Assembly (NCBI GenBank): GCA_903927615.1 | Contig: CAIYNU010000093.1 | Location: 1 to 32,039, forward strand | Source: an uncultured Rhodospirillales bacterium | GTDB lineage: Bacteria > Pseudomonadota > Alphaproteobacteria > Azospirillales > Azospirillaceae | Reading direction: 5' to 3' | DNA: 32,039 nt | Part shown: one piece after another, positions 30,549-32,039 of the stretch | Layout of the letters: each line of letters opens with the position of its first letter | Numbering within the stretch: the first letter of the stretch is position 1 | Translations under genes and position numbers: made by a program | Notes under the pieces: model-generated | The model's input: the letters and a program-made list of their open reading frames with translations, nothing else | Database searches by the model: none | What the model was told of the DNA's origin: nothing

Positions 30549-30951
30549 TTCCGGCGGACCACACGATCCGGCGTCCCTTGGTGACTCCTTGAAGTCACAG
30601 GCGAGGACATCACACCGACAAGCTTGAATTTTGACCTATCAAGGGGGCTTTGCCCCCTTGACCCCCACCAGGACCGAGGCGGTCCTGGACCTCCGATACC
30701 TTTAGGGTTCGAGGGGCCACCGGCTCGGTTCCGGCCAAGGTCGTGAGATGTGCGCACCTTTAACTTGATATTTTGATACTGCTAAACAATGCCATAAACA
30801 TATTATTGTATGTGGATGGTTACGACCCCCCAATTCTTCGGGAACTTTTTAATCTCTGTTGACACCGAAAGCATTTTAGTCAAATTTATTGTCACCTGAT
30901 GTTCGTAAGGGGCACACACTCTGCCATCTTAACTTTTTAATGGGGACTGGC
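30549..30951. other. 403-bp intergenic region with hairpins and AT-rich promoter zone
   Basis: First 150 bp: GC-rich with two hairpins (listed separately), probably the end of the channel operon. From about 30755 to 30945: clearly AT-rich compared with the rest of the window, with an inverted repeat ACATA-N6-TATGT (30798-30813) and a TTGACA at 30859-30864 that could be a -35 element for the lipoprotein gene, though no good -10 follows at 17 nt. No gene seen. Confidence 0.5.
30641..30688. terminator. twin GC-rich hairpins after the channel gene
   Basis: AAGGGGGC-TTT-GCCCCCTT (30641-30659), then CCAGGACC-N5-GGTCCTGG (30668-30688), linked by a GACCCCCA run. The first stem-loop ends in only two T residues, so it is an imperfect intrinsic terminator. 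It belongs to the same hairpin family seen at 8821 and 22705. Confidence 0.5.
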
Positions 30952-32039
30952 ATGAACACCGTGTTACGCGGCGCCCTAGGTGTTGCGGTCGCGCTGGGGC
31001 TATCGTCCTGTAATGATGTCCAGGACTGGCGGTTTCACCAACTCACTTTCAACGATGCCGGTTCGGCCGCGGTTGCGGTTCTGTCGGTCCGACACTGGGA
31101 GGATGCCCGACAGGGTCTGCAACCCAGCTTTAAAATGGACGCCGACACCGCCCTGAAAGCCGTACTGCCGGTCACCGGGCAAATTGATCAGCGGACCCTC
31201 GTCGACACCATCGCCAAAGCGAGCATTCAACCGGTCGGTAATTCCCGAACGGTTGGACCGTCTTCGGGAACGACCACGCCGATCCTGAACAAATCCCTGG
31301 CCGATGCCTTGCCGGCCCTGGCGGCGCCGGCCTCGGGTGCCTTATCCAGTGACCCGGTCATGAAATATCTGGCCGCGACCGCCTTGTATCAGGAGGTCGA
31401 CATCTTAAACAATTATGTCAAGAATGCCGTAACCTGGGAGGAGGGCAACCAAGCGTACTTGGTCAATCTTCGGGTGTCCTTAATGCCGCAACGGCGCGAC
31501 CTGCCCCTGGATGCCCTTACCGAACTCAGTTTTCTGCCCTTTGACGTGGATAGCCCAAACGACAGTAAGGTGAATTGCCCGAACGACAGTAAGGTGAATA
31601 GCCCAAACGACGGTAAGGTGAATTGCCCGAACGACAATAAGGTGAATAACCCAAACGACGGTAAGGTGAATTGCCGGGTTGAGGTTGTGCCATTGCTGGT
31701 CACCGACAACCTCGAAAGCTTGCAACGTTCGCGCAGTGGCGTAACTGCCGAAGAGTTCGGGCTGAACCTGCAACTGTTGCTTAAAGCGCTGGATGTGACC
31801 GGAGATTTCCAACAACTGTCCCAGGCGTTGGCCGCCCAGTATGGTCATGACCTCAACAGCCTGTTCACGGTCGCGCGCATCGCCCATGATACCGTCAGTG
31901 TCCGGTTCGGCGCCTCGGCAACCCCGGGCCCGTCGGAATTTACTATGTTGCCGATGACCCATGACGTCTCTGTAATGGTCGTTCTCCGCAACTGTATCCC
32001 GGAATCCACTGGCAATGTTGTTGCGAAAGCCCCCGTTAA
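30952..32039 (+). CDS. unidentified lipoprotein with internal repeat, 3' end outside window
   Basis: At least 362 codons, with no stop before the window ends two bases into a codon, so the gene is incomplete here. GGGGA lies 5 nt upstream of the ATG. The first 20 residues form a lipoprotein signal with lipobox LSSC (Cys20), so it is exported and lipid-anchored. No family recognised. The mature part is mixed (TLVDTIAKASIQP, MKYLAATALYQEVDILNNYV, WEEGNQAYLVNLRVSLMPQRRDLPLDA, then VEVVPLLVTDNLES). Residues 201-240 are five copies of an 8-residue repeat (PNDSKVN type) that interrupts an otherwise beta-strand-like segment. Upstream is an AT-rich promoter region, so it is probably its own transcription unit. 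Function unknown. Confidence 0.85.
   Translation, partial: MNTVLRGALGVAVALGLSSCNDVQDWRFHQLTFNDAGSAAVAVLSVRHWEDARQGLQPSFKMDADTALKAVLPVTGQIDQRTLVDTIAKASIQPVGNSRTVGPSSGTTTPILNKSLADALPALAAPASGALSSDPVMKYLAATALYQEVDILNNYVKNAVTWEEGNQAYLVNLRVSLMPQRRDLPLDALTELSFLPFDVDSPNDSKVNCPNDSKVNSPNDGKVNCPNDNKVNNPNDGKVNCRVEVVPLLVTDNLESLQRSRSGVTAEEFGLNLQLLLKALDVTGDFQQLSQALAAQYGHDLNSLFTVARIAHDTVSVRFGASATPGPSEFTMLPMTHDVSVMVVLRNCIPESTGNVVAKAPV
31552..31671 (+). repeat. 24-bp in-frame coding minisatellite, five copies
   Basis: Five tandem 24-bp units, each encoding (S/C/N)PND(S/G/N)KVN. Odd units begin AGCCCAAAC or AACCCAAAC and even units TGCCCGAAC, so there is a 48-bp higher-order period that suggests duplication of a two-unit block. 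It lies inside the lipoprotein gene and keeps its frame. Confidence 0.93.

Noticed and set aside
31552-31671. CRISPR or intergenic repeat
   Set aside because: Repeats are in frame inside a coding region with no unique spacers.

Overview
The window looks like chromosome of a high-GC alphaproteobacterium, most likely Rhodospirillales (Magnetospirillum/Phaeospirillum/Rhodospirillum-like). The evidence is the gene order pdhA-pdhB-pdhC-lpd-lipA-coq10 with a lipoyl domain on E1-beta, an omega subunit with a long acidic tail next to a single bifunctional Rel enzyme, a LexA box of the alphaproteobacterial GTTC-N7-GTTC type, and a high density of signalling proteins. Everything here is from reading the sequence; no database search was run.

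Layout. 138-3151 (minus): a two-gene unit made of a small helical protein and a WD40/caspase-like protease. 3583-6165 (plus): soluble PAS-PAS hybrid histidine kinase with receiver and HPt. 6221-6326: palindromic MITE-like element. 6514-6915 (minus): stand-alone BLUF blue-light sensor. 7037-7123 (minus): tRNA-Leu(UAA). 7275-14152 (minus): pyruvate dehydrogenase complex plus lipoyl synthase and a Coq10/RatA START-domain protein; the pdhA 5' end appears frameshifted. 14535-16439 (minus) and 16573-17493 (plus): a membrane hybrid kinase divergent from a periplasmic solute-binding-like protein. 17518-19068 (minus): aat and a class IV branched-chain aminotransferase. 19181-20016 (plus): remnant of a MarR-type gene coupled to an OmpR-type regulator. 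20279-21235 (plus): PAS-GGDEF diguanylate cyclase, overlapping tail-to-tail with an orphan imuA (minus) that has its own SOS box. 22241-24938 (plus): rpoZ and rel. 24961-28091 (minus): ChrA-type transporter and a divergent chemoreceptor. 28342-30548 (plus): a Cache-HAMP membrane sensor with no output domain, translationally coupled to a pentameric ligand-gated ion channel. 30952 to the window end (plus): an unidentified lipoprotein with an internal 24-bp coding minisatellite, incomplete at the edge.

The most unusual locus is 26.2-30.5 kb. A Cache-HAMP protein that stops where a chemoreceptor's signalling domain would begin overlaps by four bases (GTGA) with a prokaryotic Cys-loop-family (Pro-loop) channel. 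A chemoreceptor with an altered signalling tip is transcribed divergently, and the 250 bp between them carry six tandem copies of a 16-bp repeat. This suggests a ligand-sensing module whose output is an ion channel rather than a kinase or CheA. Other points worth attention are the caspase/helical-protein pair, the pdhA frameshift, the collapsed MarR gene, the orphan SOS-controlled imuA and the coding minisatellite.
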